Source of the DNA: Mangrovibacterium diazotrophicum
GTDB taxonomy: Bacteria; Bacteroidota; Bacteroidia; Bacteroidales; Prolixibacteraceae
Assembly (NCBI RefSeq): GCF_003610535.1
Contig: NZ_RAPN01000001.1
Coordinates: forward strand, 3,025,320 to 3,089,319
DNA: 64,000 bases
Direction: 5' to 3'
A model generated the notes under the pieces. That model saw nothing but the letters and a program-made list of their open reading frames with translations. It was not told where the DNA came from and ran no database searches. Position numbers and translations under genes: made by a program. This document shows positions 1 through 8,796 of the stretch, in pieces (position 1 is the first letter of the stretch; each line of letters begins with the position of its first letter).

Positions 1-2125
1 TCTTCGAAGCGGTAAATGCGGCCAATGCCCAAAGGCCAAGCATCGAGATTAAAAATGCAAGCCCGGTGAAAACGCTGACAATCCGGCCAAAACGACGGTC
101 GGCTTTATACTGGTTATCGAAAAACTGATCCAGGAAAAAATAGTCGAAACTGGCTTGCGGGAAATAGACATTCCAACGATCCTTTATCAATTGAATCGCG
201 GTGTCATAATCCGCGGAACTCGTTTTCAAAGCGATATATTTCAGCGGTACCCAGCCAAGCCGACCATTCAGGATAAACATGATCGGCGTATAGCCATTGC
301 TCAGCCCACGCTGGTGCCAGTTCTTCACGACCCCAATAATTTTTACCGCCTCAGCTTCACCCTCCAGTAAAACCATTTTCCCAATCGCTTCATCAGCAGT
401 TGGAATCCCCAAAAGCGGAAGCGCAGCTTCGTTCACCAGCAAATTCGAAGGTTCGTTACCGAATCCCCGTTGAAAAGATCGGCCTGCGACCATTTCCAGC
501 TTGAACGTATTGAAAAAATCATAGTCAACACTCATCATTTCGTACAACCGATACTGATCTACCGGCGCACCCTGCAACCGATTCGATGCATAAAAGGCTA
601 CTTCCATTCCGGGAACAGCGTCCGTCACCGTAACACTCGAGAATGCCTGCTCTTCCCGCAAATTCTCTGCAAAGCGCGCAACTGCATCATTCACATTCTC
701 GCGGCTAACAGGGAATTTCAACACAATGGTCTGGTTGATATTCACCCCAAGTTCCTGCCGTTGCATAAACCGCACCTGCTTGTAAACAATGAAGGTACCG
801 CAAATGAGGAACAGTGCAGCAGCAAACTGAAAAACCACCAACACACGCCGCATCATTCCAGCCGATCCCGAGTTGAAATAATTGCCTTTTAAAATGATTG
901 CCGGTTTGACCTGTGTCATCACAAAGGCCGGGTAAAAGCCGGAGAGAAAAACGCCAAGCAGTAAAATAGCAACACTCGTCAGCCAAAATACGGGCTCGTG
1001 AAAAATAAAAAAGCCAATGGACTCGCCGGTCAAATCATCAAACAGAGGCTTCAACAGGAAGATTAGCAGTACTGCAAACACCACTGCAGTTAGATTCACC
1101 AGCCACGATTCGGCTAAATATTGCCGGATCAACTGAATGCGATGTGCTCCCGAAACCTTCCGGACACCCACATCTTTGGCCCGTTCCATTGAACGAGCCG
1201 TAGTCAGGTTAATGTAGTTGATCCAGGCAGTCAGCAGGATGACAATTGCGATCACAATCAGCGTGTACAGCGAGCGTCGGTTACCCTTCGTCTCCCGCTC
1301 GTATTGCTTTTGCGGAGTCAGATGAATATCGGTCAAGGGCGTTAATTTTGCGGCCCAGGTTTTATTGCTCAAAACATCTGTCGGACGGTATTTATCGGCC
1401 ACTGCCGGAAAACCGGCTTCAATGTCTTGTGGATTTTTTCCGGGCGCCAGCAGCAAGTATGTATAAGCTTCGTGCAGTAGCCAAAACTCCCGCATCCAGT
1501 CGGGCAAAGTGGCATAAGATATGAGGTAATTGAAACGAACATGCGAGTTAAGCGGAAAGTCTTCCAGCACACCGGTTACTTCACATTCCTGAAAGTTGGA
1601 ACCACTGGCGAACGTCAACAATTTGCCAATTGGATTTTCATTGGGAAAGAAATTTCGGGCAGCCGACTCCGTAATCACAATCGTATTTGGCCTGGTGAGC
1701 TGGTCGTTAAGATTTCCCTCTTTCAACTTAAAATCGAACACTGAAAAAAAGGAAGGGCCAGTGTAGGCAATGCCGGTTTCACGCAATCGCTTTTCATGAT
1801 AGATTACCGTTTGCTCCGGGTTTTGGACTCCAATCCGCACATAGTCTTCCACACCACTCAGTTCGTCAGCAATGGCTTTGCCGTAGCCAAACGAACTGGT
1901 ACCCCAATCATCAGTTAACTGATCGCCTTCGTAAAACTGACTTTCAACCCGGTAAATCCGATCACCTTTACTGTGCATCCGATCAAAGCTAAACTCGAAA
2001 CTCACATAATTGATGATGAGAACCGAGACTGCAATTCCGAGGGCAAGTCCCAAAATATTGACCAGGGAGAACAGCTTATTTTTAAGCTGATTGCGGAAGG
2101 CCATTTTTACAAAATGCAGGTACAT
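1..2125 (-). CDS. FtsX-type ABC transporter permease, 3' end cut by window edge
   Basis: Reading the minus strand from ATG at 2125 gives an open frame of about 708 codons that leaves the window without a stop. It begins MYLHFVKMAFRNQLKNK, followed by a first membrane segment, a large periplasmic MacB-like core, and a central membrane block with the family signature DVGVRKVSGA. Family members are about 800 residues, so roughly 90 residues (most of the last three membrane segments) lie beyond the edge. These proteins form the inner-membrane part of MacB/LolCE-like exporters and need a separate ATPase; none is adjacent here. A sigma-54-like promoter and upstream element (2172-2269) precede it, matching four other units in the window. 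Substrate unknown. An internal ATG at 2104 is a possible alternative start. Confidence 0.9.
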   Translation of the reverse strand, partial: MYLHFVKMAFRNQLKNKLFSLVNILGLALGIAVSVLIINYVSFEFSFDRMHSKGDRIYRVESQFYEGDQLTDDWGTSSFGYGKAIADELSGVEDYVRIGVQNPEQTVIYHEKRLRETGIAYTGPSFFSVFDFKLKEGNLNDQLTRPNTIVITESAARNFFPNENPIGKLLTFASGSNFQECEVTGVLEDFPLNSHVRFNYLISYATLPDWMREFWLLHEAYTYLLLAPGKNPQDIEAGFPAVADKYRPTDVLSNKTWAAKLTPLTDIHLTPQKQYERETKGNRRSLYTLIVIAIVILLTAWINYINLTTARSMERAKDVGVRKVSGAHRIQLIRQYLAESWLVNLTAVVFAVLLIFLLKPLFDDLTGESIGFFIFHEPVFWLTSVAILLLGVFLSGFYPAFVMTQVKPAIILKGNYFNSGSAGMMRRVLVVFQFAAALFLICGTFIVYKQVRFMQRQELGVNINQTIVLKFPVSRENVNDAVARFAENLREEQAFSSVTVTDAVPGMEVAFYASNRLQGAPVDQYRLYEMMSVDYDFFNTFKLEMVAGRSFQRGFGNEPSNLLVNEAALPLLGIPTADEAIGKMVLLEGEAEAVKIIGVVKNWHQRGLSNGYTPIMFILNGRLGWVPLKYIALKTSSADYDTAIQLIKDRWNVYFPQASFDYFFLDQFFDNQYKADRRFGRIVSVFTGLAFLISMLGLWALAAFTASK

Positions 2126-2171
2126 GATTTTTGTTTAGTGGTTCGTGATTGGCATTTCTGGTACAGAAAGA

Positions 2172-2269
2172 TCAAAAAGGGTGCCCTCCAACTAAACTAC
2201 TACATTCCTGCAAGTTAACAAATCAGACAATCGAAAAACTGTCAAATATTTTAACAAAAGCTGTCTAAG
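2172..2269 (-). promoter_or_regulatory. Sigma-54-like promoter plus upstream activator element, site 1
   Basis: On the minus strand a GG-N10-GA element (GG at 2184-2185, GA at 2172-2173; GGCAC then TTTTTGAT) lies 47 bp before the permease ATG. The 29-bp upstream element spans 2241-2269 and holds AGACAG, TTGTTAA and ATATTTGAC. Its near edge is 56 bp from the GG. The same arrangement occurs at four other loci. The -12 dinucleotide is GA rather than the classic GC, so the sigma-54 assignment is inference; the conserved architecture is seen directly. Confidence 0.6.
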
Positions 2270-2343
2270 AATTAGACTGACATTTAGAAATTTATACAAC
2301 TAATAAATCCCAAATCAACGAACACTTGGTGAAATTACGGGAC

Positions 2344-2365
2344 GACATCTCTTTAAAAAGATGTC
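2344..2365. other. Small hairpin downstream of the zinc-ribbon gene
   Basis: GACATCT and AGATGTC form a perfect 7-bp inverted repeat around an 8-base A/T loop, 23 bp past the minus-strand stop at 2389. No run of T follows on the minus strand, so it is at best a weak terminator or a 3' stabilising hairpin. Confidence 0.3.
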
Positions 2366-2388
2366 ATTCTCCAACGGCAATTCAGCAT

Positions 2389-2949
2389 TTACGATTCATA
2401 ATCTTCCGGAGTAACCTCAACGGTAAGCAAATACACCCCAAACTTATCCTTGTATAAATAATTGAGTTTGACTTTCAACTCGCGGAACTTTTCCATATCC
2501 GGATTCGTCTTCACCCAATTTGTGATTTGCGGTGTCAGGTATTCCCTCAAGCTATCAATATCGATAGCATCTTTCTCCGCGTTTACCAGAGTGTAGGTAT
2601 ACTGAAATGTATTGTCAGGCATTGCCATGGCGTTGTCCAGCCGGGTATCGCTGTCAATCATGATCGGACAGGATTCGTTGATCTGACTGGCCATCTCCAC
2701 CATTGCCTTGTCAAACATCGGGCGCTTAACTACATAATCAAAAGCCCAATTTCCGAGTGCAGAAAACACAGAAAAGGCAACAACAAATCCGATCCACTGC
2801 GCAGCAGAAAACTTTTTCTTCTTTGGTTTTTCGGGTTCTTCAACCTTAACTTCGGGTTGATAATTGGGAAGCGCGTAGCCACAATTCATGCAGTATCTGG
2901 CGCGTGTCGAGTTATCGGTACCACAGTTGGTACATTGGTTCTTTTCCAT
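2389..2949 (-). CDS. Zinc-ribbon membrane-anchored protein of unknown function
   Basis: A 186-residue protein. The N-terminus carries a zinc ribbon, CTNCG at about 6-10 paired with CMNCG at about 20-24, as in the zinc-ribbon domain that often caps membrane proteins. A lysine-rich linker (EEPEKPKKKK) follows, then one membrane segment (about 50-70, WIGFVVAFSVFSALGNWAF), leaving about 115 residues on the far side of the membrane. The ribbon side is predicted cytoplasmic because of the flanking lysines. The C-terminal part has no motif I recognise. It lies 177 bp downstream of glycerate kinase on the same strand and could be co-transcribed, but nothing ties its role to that pathway. Confidence 0.85.
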   Translation of the reverse strand: MEKNQCTNCGTDNSTRARYCMNCGYALPNYQPEVKVEEPEKPKKKKFSAAQWIGFVVAFSVFSALGNWAFDYVVKRPMFDKAMVEMASQINESCPIMIDSDTRLDNAMAMPDNTFQYTYTLVNAEKDAIDIDSLREYLTPQITNWVKTNPDMEKFRELKVKLNYLYKDKFGVYLLTVEVTPEDYES

Positions 2950-3126
2950 GAGGCAGGTTGGTTAATTTGGGTTTTTCGCGATACTTTCAAGAAAGAATCG
3001 TCATCACGAAATTACCAATTCTGCCCGGTTACTTTACAAAATTTCAATTAAAATTTTACGCCAGTCGAAATAAAAAATTGAATGAAATTCCCCCAATTTA
3101 TCTTTTCCGACCCGGGAAAAAGGAAG

Positions 3127-4263
3127 TTACGATTTTGCTGGAAGTTTTAACACCCGAAACACCTGTTCAGCTGTATCAGCCAACAATTCTGGAGCATTGG
3201 CAATGCAGGCATCGAGCGAAGCGGGGCCATTGGGCAAGGCAAATATCGACGTGAATCCTTCATCGTACAGCTCCCGGTAACCATCGCCGAGGAAGCCTGC
3301 AAAAGCGAACAGTGGTTTACCATATTTTTGAGCAAGCTGAGCCACACCCCAGGGCGTCTTTCCCTGTTTGGTCTGCCCATCCATTTTCCCCTCACCTGTC
3401 AGGACGATGTCAGCAACTTTAACAGCCTCTTCCAAATGGGACTGCTCCTTTACGATATCGAAACCAGCCTGCAAACGACCTCCGGCAAATGCGACCAAAC
3501 CTGCACCGAGTCCACCTGCCGCGCCACCGCCCGCTAAATCCAACACGTCAATGTTGAGGTATTTTTTGATCATTTTCGCCAGGTGTTCTAAGTTTGAGTC
3601 CAATCGTTCCACAAGTTCGGGAGTTGCGCCTTTTTGCGGACCGTAAACTGCCGACGCGCCACGTGGGCCGATCAGCGGATTGTTTACATCGCAAGCCACC
3701 CAGACCGCAGTCTCTCCCATCAACGGGTTGACCTTTGAAAAATCGATTGACTGAATTTCACTCAGACTACCGCCCCCGGGAGGAACTTCCATGCCGTCTT
3801 TATCCAGAAACCGATAGCCCAAAGCACGCGCCATCCCCACGCCACCGTCGTTGGTCGCACTTCCGCCAATACCAATAATGATTTTACGGCATCCGCGCTC
3901 CATGGCATTCAGCATCAATTGCCCCGTTCCGATTGTCGTTGTGATCAGCGGGTTACGTTCCTCACGCTTCAAATGCTCGATTCCGGATGCCGCGGCCATT
4001 TCAATAACAGCTGTTCCGTCGGGCAAAATGCCGTAAAAAGCATCAACGTCGCGCATCAGCGGATCGAAAACCCGTGTAATTATCTTCTCGCCACCCATTG
4101 CCGAGAGCATCGTCTGCACAAAACCTTCGCCACCATCAGCCACCGGGATCGAAGTGATTTCAGCGTCGGGAATCACACGGCGAATTCCTTCACCCAAATA
4201 ACGGGCAACATCTGCGGCTTCCAAACAATCTTTAAATGAATCGGGTGCTATCAGTACTTTCAT
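3127..4263 (-). CDS. Glycerate kinase (GlxK/GarK family)
   Basis: A 378-residue protein of the usual length for this family. It opens with MKVLIAPDSFKDCLEA and has the glycine-rich blocks PVADGGEG, GIGGSATNDGG and LTGEGKMDGQT typical of the family. It phosphorylates D-glycerate with ATP, mostly to 2-phosphoglycerate, feeding lower glycolysis. It follows the GH13_18 phosphorylase, glycosyltransferase and HAD phosphatase genes on the same strand, although 268 bp of repeat-like sequence separates it from the phosphorylase. If the phosphorylase releases glycerate from glucosylglycerate, this kinase would recover that half of the solute. The family call is firm; the pathway link is inference. Confidence 0.95.
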   Translation of the reverse strand: MKVLIAPDSFKDCLEAADVARYLGEGIRRVIPDAEITSIPVADGGEGFVQTMLSAMGGEKIITRVFDPLMRDVDAFYGILPDGTAVIEMAAASGIEHLKREERNPLITTTIGTGQLMLNAMERGCRKIIIGIGGSATNDGGVGMARALGYRFLDKDGMEVPPGGGSLSEIQSIDFSKVNPLMGETAVWVACDVNNPLIGPRGASAVYGPQKGATPELVERLDSNLEHLAKMIKKYLNIDVLDLAGGGAAGGLGAGLVAFAGGRLQAGFDIVKEQSHLEEAVKVADIVLTGEGKMDGQTKQGKTPWGVAQLAQKYGKPLFAFAGFLGDGYRELYDEGFTSIFALPNGPASLDACIANAPELLADTAEQVFRVLKLPAKS

Positions 4264-4531
4264 CAGTTTTTGAGTTTTGAGTTTCGGGTTATGCGTTACG
4301 AGTTTCGGGTTTGTTCAGCGCTCTTTCTTTGGGTCTGGTCGTCAATCTTTGCATCTAAATATTCAGCTTTGAGCAACATTGCATGACCAATGGAATGCAC
4401 AATTTTAGACAGTAATGCCAACCGCTCCGCGGTTTTAATTGTCAATGGTAAATTGTAGATCGTAAATTGTTTTGCCCTTGGCTCTCCTCGCTCTTGTCTA
4501 ATATCTGGTATCTAAAAATCTAACAATCCGG
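4264..4531. repeat. Intergenic region with degenerate word-like repeats
   Basis: The 268 bp between glycerate kinase and the phosphorylase contain loosely repeated words. Near 4265-4312 it reads gagttttgag, gagtttcggg, then gagtttcggg again. Near 4440-4528 it reads gtaaattgtagatcgtaaat, then atctggtatctaaaaatc and ctaacaatccg. The last word recurs at about 54060. No ORF or clear terminator was found. Confidence 0.5.
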
Positions 4532-6238
4532 TTACAGCACAAAGCGCGTACGGAGCCAATAACATTGATACGGCCTCATTTCAATATGATCCGGATCAAC
4601 CAGTTCCCATGTCAGCATATCACGGCAAAACTCGGTGAGACCTGCAGGTAACATCACTGTTTGCCGCTTGTTCGTAAGGTTATACAGGCAGACAATCGAC
4701 TCCTCCATCCTGTCTGTTTTGCGGAGCACGCAGAAAAATTGATTTCCCAAGTCGATCACAATTTGCTGCGTCTCGGGCGAAAACGCCACCATACTGCGGC
4801 GAATACCCGTTCGTTTATTCAACTCCTTCAAAATATCAGCGTGCTCAGGATAATTTTCAAGGAGTCCATTCAATTCACCGAGCGTAAACTTATGCCGGTT
4901 GATGGAACGATTCACTCCCGTTTTTTCCACCCCTGAGTAATCGTTCGGCATTCCAAAGAGATTCAGAAAATAGAAAGCCGGAACGCCCTGGAGCGACAAC
5001 ATGATCGTCTGAGACATCAGAAAACGTCGTACCTGAAACTGGTCTTCACCGTCTTTTGTGCCTTTCAACGCATCAAAGTAGGTCACATTTATTTCGTAAG
5101 GCACGTGCTTGTCACCCAATTGGCGGGTTGTCACACGGGCTCCAAATTCCTTCAGTTTCTCAATCATTGGCAGCTTTTCCTCGTCGGGCATGATACCTTC
5201 CAGCGGGCGCACACCAATACCATCGTGCGACGAGGTAAAATTGAGGTAGGTTGTGCCACGACGGGGATCACTCAACTCCCTTGCCCAATTGGTAAAGTAC
5301 GAACCATTACCGGTGTGCAGCGCATGCAAAACCAGCGGTGGCAGCGCAAATTGATAGATCAGGTGCGCCTCGTCGCCCAAACCGAAATAGGTAATATTTT
5401 CGCGATGCGGCACATTTGTTTCTGTCAGCAGCAAGGCTCCCGGATAGCAATAGTCCATCACATCGCGGAAAAGGCAAACAATCTCGTGCGTTTCGTGCTC
5501 GTGCATGCAGGCTGTTCCTGAAGTCTTCCACAAAAAGGCAATCGCATCCAGACGAATCACCTGAATTCCCTTTGCCATATAAAAAAGAAACACGTTCAGC
5601 ATTTCTTTCAGTACTTCGGGGTTGGCATAATTCAGATCGACCTGATCGGCGCTGAAGGTCGTCCAAACATTCTTCGGACCGTCAGCAGTATCGACCGGCG
5701 TTAGCAGCGGACTACTACGAGGACGAATGACTTTGGATGTGTCGAAATCGTCGTCCGGAACGAAAAAATAATCTTTCCCCGGGGCTTTGCCTTCCTTAAA
5801 CTCGTTGAACCAAACGCCAATACTGCTGGCATGATTGGCCACCAAATCCGCCATCAGGATGAAATCATGCTCCAACCTTTCCACGTCGTCCCAACTTCCA
5901 AGTTCCGGGTTGACGGCATAAAAGTCCATCACCGAAAAACCGTCGTCACTGCTGTACGGGAAGAAGGGCAAAATGTGAATCGTCGAAATCATTCCTTTCA
6001 ACTTATCCATGGCAAAACGCCGCAACGTTTCCAAAGGCGCTTCACCTTCCTGTTTAATCATGTCTCCATAAGTGATCAGGAAAACCTGTTTCTCGTCCCA
6101 GCCCGGGCGTTTGCGCGGAGTTTTGTTTTTGCGCTCATCAATAAAGTCGCATAAATCATCAATCCATTCGTCGGAAAGCGTTTTTCTGTAAACCCGGTTT
6201 AACCGGGCTCTTATTTTCGATTTGGTACGAATATCCAT
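4532..6238 (-). CDS. GH13_18 sugar phosphorylase, probably glucosylglycerate phosphorylase
   Basis: A 568-residue alpha-amylase-clan enzyme of the sucrose-phosphorylase subfamily. Catalytic motifs are in place: nucleophile D231 in VIRLDAIAF, acid/base E273 in LLTETNVPH, and transition-state stabiliser D339 in SSHDGIGVRP. HILPFFPYSSDDGF (88-101) is the usual substrate-pocket motif. The TETNVPHRENITYFG stretch resembles, from memory, the glucosylglycerate/glucosylglycerol branch more than true sucrose phosphorylases. Upstream, in likely operon order, are a GpgS-like synthase and a HAD phosphatase; glycerate kinase lies downstream. Together they suggest reversible phosphorolysis of glucosylglycerate to glucose-1-phosphate and D-glycerate. 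Family assignment is strong; substrate is inferred from context, with sucrose or glucosylglycerol as alternatives. Confidence 0.85.
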   Translation of the reverse strand: MDIRTKSKIRARLNRVYRKTLSDEWIDDLCDFIDERKNKTPRKRPGWDEKQVFLITYGDMIKQEGEAPLETLRRFAMDKLKGMISTIHILPFFPYSSDDGFSVMDFYAVNPELGSWDDVERLEHDFILMADLVANHASSIGVWFNEFKEGKAPGKDYFFVPDDDFDTSKVIRPRSSPLLTPVDTADGPKNVWTTFSADQVDLNYANPEVLKEMLNVFLFYMAKGIQVIRLDAIAFLWKTSGTACMHEHETHEIVCLFRDVMDYCYPGALLLTETNVPHRENITYFGLGDEAHLIYQFALPPLVLHALHTGNGSYFTNWARELSDPRRGTTYLNFTSSHDGIGVRPLEGIMPDEEKLPMIEKLKEFGARVTTRQLGDKHVPYEINVTYFDALKGTKDGEDQFQVRRFLMSQTIMLSLQGVPAFYFLNLFGMPNDYSGVEKTGVNRSINRHKFTLGELNGLLENYPEHADILKELNKRTGIRRSMVAFSPETQQIVIDLGNQFFCVLRKTDRMEESIVCLYNLTNKRQTVMLPAGLTEFCRDMLTWELVDPDHIEMRPYQCYWLRTRFVL

Positions 6239-6310
6239 ATGTCAGTTCAAATTTTTAAGTTTCGAGTTCCAAGTTAAGTGCTGTTCCGGAACTCGCGACA
6301 AATATGATTG

Positions 6311-7537
6311 TCAGACCTCGCTGTTATCCAACTCAACAATCTCGTTGAACTGATCCAGCACATCCGGTATCGCGTCAATGACACGTTTCCACGACGGGAT
6401 GAACGGAACGAGATCCGGATTATCCAGAAAATCGATCCCGGCCCGGTAAATATTTTGGGCAAACATGTCCACCGACTGTTCTTCCTTGTGTCGGTCCATG
6501 CTCAGTCCGTTGATTGAAGCATCGGCCGCATATTGTTCTACCATGTCCAGGGCCATGCGCAGGTAAACAGCTTTCACGGTGCGAACCGTTCCTTTGCTGA
6601 AAACAGAACCTTGTGTGGCTAGTTTGGCAAAAATACTGCGGGCAATATCGAAGCTCATCTTCGACAAGCCTCGTGTTGGGTCATTATTAGATTCCTCCTG
6701 GTGTTTGTGATCGTAAGCATCGGCAATCTCCACCTGGCAAATGCGATTGATAGCATTGTTCCGTTGCACTTCGGAAAGAATACCCACTTCGAGTCCCCAG
6801 TCGGAAGGAATGCGGACCGTTTTCATAATATCAGCACGCATCGAAAACTCACCTGCTAAAATATACCGGAAGTGATCCAGAAAATCGAGGTAATCGTTCG
6901 CCGGGAAAACCTTTTTTAGCGAGCGAATCAACGGCGTAACCATCAAGCGGGTCACGCGGCCATTCAGCTTTTTGCCGTCCGAGCGGTAATAATAACCCTT
7001 ACAAAATTTATAGTTGAAGGTCGGGTCTGCCACCGGGTAAAGCAAGCGAGCGAGCATTTCCCGTTCGTAAGTAATCACATCGGCATCGTGCAGCGCAAGA
7101 GCTTCCGAACGCCCTGAGGCAATCATATAACCAAAGCACAACCAAACGTTTCGCCCTTTGCCTGGGTCGCCGATAAAAATCTTTTTTTCTTCAAACATCT
7201 TCCGAAGTTTCATCATGCGCGGGCCATCGTTCCACAAAACCCGGCAACGACAAGTCGTTGTGTTCAGGCCTGCGAAATACTCTTTCGCGTGCTGGTATTG
7301 TTTCTTGTTAGCCTGATCCAAACCAATGGTTATCTCTGTCAAATAGGGTACTTGCTGCAGGGTTTCAACAATGTGTTTCAACGCCGGTTTCTCCAGCTCG
7401 GTGTACAAAGCCGGGATAATCAATCCCATTTTTCGTTTTTTGGAGTACTTTACCAGCCGTTCCTCCAGGTATTCAAGGGTTGAATAATTGAGGTTGTGCA
7501 GGGTGGTGATACTACCGTTTTGATGAAAATCGCCCAT
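6311..7537 (-). CDS. Glucosyl-3-phosphoglycerate synthase-like glycosyltransferase
   Basis: A 408-residue GT-A-fold glycosyltransferase. GKGRNVW (126-132) resembles the nucleotide-sugar site of GpgS/MpgS enzymes. LHDADV carries the metal-binding D151-x-D153. DWGLEVGILSEV (246-257) is shared with the glucosyl-3-phosphoglycerate synthase group. The predicted reaction joins a nucleotide-activated hexose to 3-phosphoglycerate. The HAD phosphatase gene lies 24 bp upstream and the phosphorylase 72 bp downstream on the same strand, so the three look co-transcribed. The product would be a compatible solute of the glucosylglycerate type. Mannosyl-3-phosphoglycerate is an alternative product that sequence alone cannot exclude. 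Confidence 0.8.
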   Translation of the reverse strand: MGDFHQNGSITTLHNLNYSTLEYLEERLVKYSKKRKMGLIIPALYTELEKPALKHIVETLQQVPYLTEITIGLDQANKKQYQHAKEYFAGLNTTTCRCRVLWNDGPRMMKLRKMFEEKKIFIGDPGKGRNVWLCFGYMIASGRSEALALHDADVITYEREMLARLLYPVADPTFNYKFCKGYYYRSDGKKLNGRVTRLMVTPLIRSLKKVFPANDYLDFLDHFRYILAGEFSMRADIMKTVRIPSDWGLEVGILSEVQRNNAINRICQVEIADAYDHKHQEESNNDPTRGLSKMSFDIARSIFAKLATQGSVFSKGTVRTVKAVYLRMALDMVEQYAADASINGLSMDRHKEEQSVDMFAQNIYRAGIDFLDNPDLVPFIPSWKRVIDAIPDVLDQFNEIVELDNSEV

Positions 7538-7561
7538 GGTTGGTTTTATTTAGGTTAACGT

Positions 7562-8464
7562 TTATACAATTTCTAAAAGCTGCGAAAGCTCTGTGATGAC
7601 ATAGTCAGGTTTGGTTTTCGAAGCGTGAGGATGATCCTTCCGCAAACGGTAAGCGCGCATGTCGCCGGCATAAAAGCAGGTTTTAAAACCAACTTGTTGC
7701 GAGGCGTACATATCTTTCAGCATATCGTTGCCTACATACAAAACGTCAGATGGCTTCAGTCCTCTTTTTGCCAGTGGCTCAACCAACGCTTCGTAAACGG
7801 CGGTGTCGGGTTTTCCTTTCAACATTTTATAACTAAAAACAGAAAGGTCGCGTTCAAATCCGTCCAAGAATTCTTCCCCATGGATTTTACCTGAGAAGAA
7901 ATAATTCATCATCACCGGTGTGTAAAACTGGGCGTTCGAAACAATTCCGAGTGGATATCCTTTTGCCTTCAACGCATCAATTGTCTCCGTCATTTTAGGC
8001 ATTGGCCACACCTGGTTACTGCTCAATTCAAAAATAAAAGTGAAAAGTTTCAAATCCGCGTTGTCGATTCCTTTTATCAAGCCGCGGTCTTCGGCCCGGG
8101 TTAGTGTTTTGCGCCAAATCTCAACAATATTCAGCTCGGGAAAAGGAATTCCTGACGCCTTGGCATCTTCTTTTCCCTGGATAACTTCTTCTTCAAACAA
8201 CATGTGAATCGTCATCAAGCCTGAATCGGGGACCAGAATCTCAAATCCCGAAGCATCCAATGAACGCCGGAACATGGACGCATCATAGCCGGCCTGCATA
8301 ATGTCGCCGGAAGCCGAAATAATGAGGGTTCCGTATATGTCGAAAATAACAGCTTTAATACTTTCGTCCCGTTTAAAGGAAGGCACTGCCCCGGTGGGGA
8401 TCAGCTCCATGGGTTCGATTTGCTTTAGAAAGGGTTCAAGATGATCGAGATACGCTAGCGTCAT
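7562..8464 (-). CDS. HAD-family hydrolase, candidate glucosyl-3-phosphoglycerate phosphatase
   Basis: A HAD phosphatase with motif I FDIYGTL (nucleophile D42 from the chosen start), motif II near GIVSNAQ, and the late acidic motif VLYVGNDMLKD. I chose ATG at 8464 (300 residues). The frame stays open to 8599, but the extra 45 residues are not family-like and look non-coding. It is the first gene of the cluster, 24 bp before the glycosyltransferase, which suggests it removes the phosphate from glucosyl-3-phosphoglycerate. A C-terminal HAD-IA body with a cap between motifs I and II is visible. The general HAD call is firm; the specific substrate is inferred. Confidence 0.85.
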   Translation of the reverse strand: MTLAYLDHLEPFLKQIEPMELIPTGAVPSFKRDESIKAVIFDIYGTLIISASGDIMQAGYDASMFRRSLDASGFEILVPDSGLMTIHMLFEEEVIQGKEDAKASGIPFPELNIVEIWRKTLTRAEDRGLIKGIDNADLKLFTFIFELSSNQVWPMPKMTETIDALKAKGYPLGIVSNAQFYTPVMMNYFFSGKIHGEEFLDGFERDLSVFSYKMLKGKPDTAVYEALVEPLAKRGLKPSDVLYVGNDMLKDMYASQQVGFKTCFYAGDMRAYRLRKDHPHASKTKPDYVITELSQLLEIV

Positions 8465-8796
8465 AACGGTGTCAAAAATTGTGATTCTGCAGTTGAATCG
8501 ATTTGAAAATGGAAAAGAACTTATGCTTTTCGTATAGTGCGTTCTCAATATATCAAAATCCAGCGAATTTCTACAGGCTAAAACGTCCCTAGCCCGCATT
8601 TGTGGCGAAAAATTAACAGTTACAAGACGCGCTTAATGGTCGAATTTGACATCTCAAAGCAGCTACATTAACTGTTTCCCAGGCTCAAATCTGAAGCAAA
8701 TATTACCTCTTCTCCGCGTTCCGGACATTATCGGCCTTATGAAAAAAAGACCCGGATGTTCTTTTTATTTTTGCCGGCGAAAGGAAAAACAATTCA
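8465..8796. other. Intergenic region between divergent genes
   Basis: 332 bp between the minus-strand HAD gene and the plus-strand exporter. TATTTTTG at 8766-8773 fits the Bacteroidota -7 element (TAnnTTTG) for the exporter, with no good -33 partner. No RNA gene or strong hairpin was seen. Confidence 0.4.

Noticed and set aside
8465-8599. N-terminal extension of the HAD protein
   Set aside because: The 45 extra residues are cysteine- and phenylalanine-rich and unlike the family start; ATG at 8464 gives a normal length.
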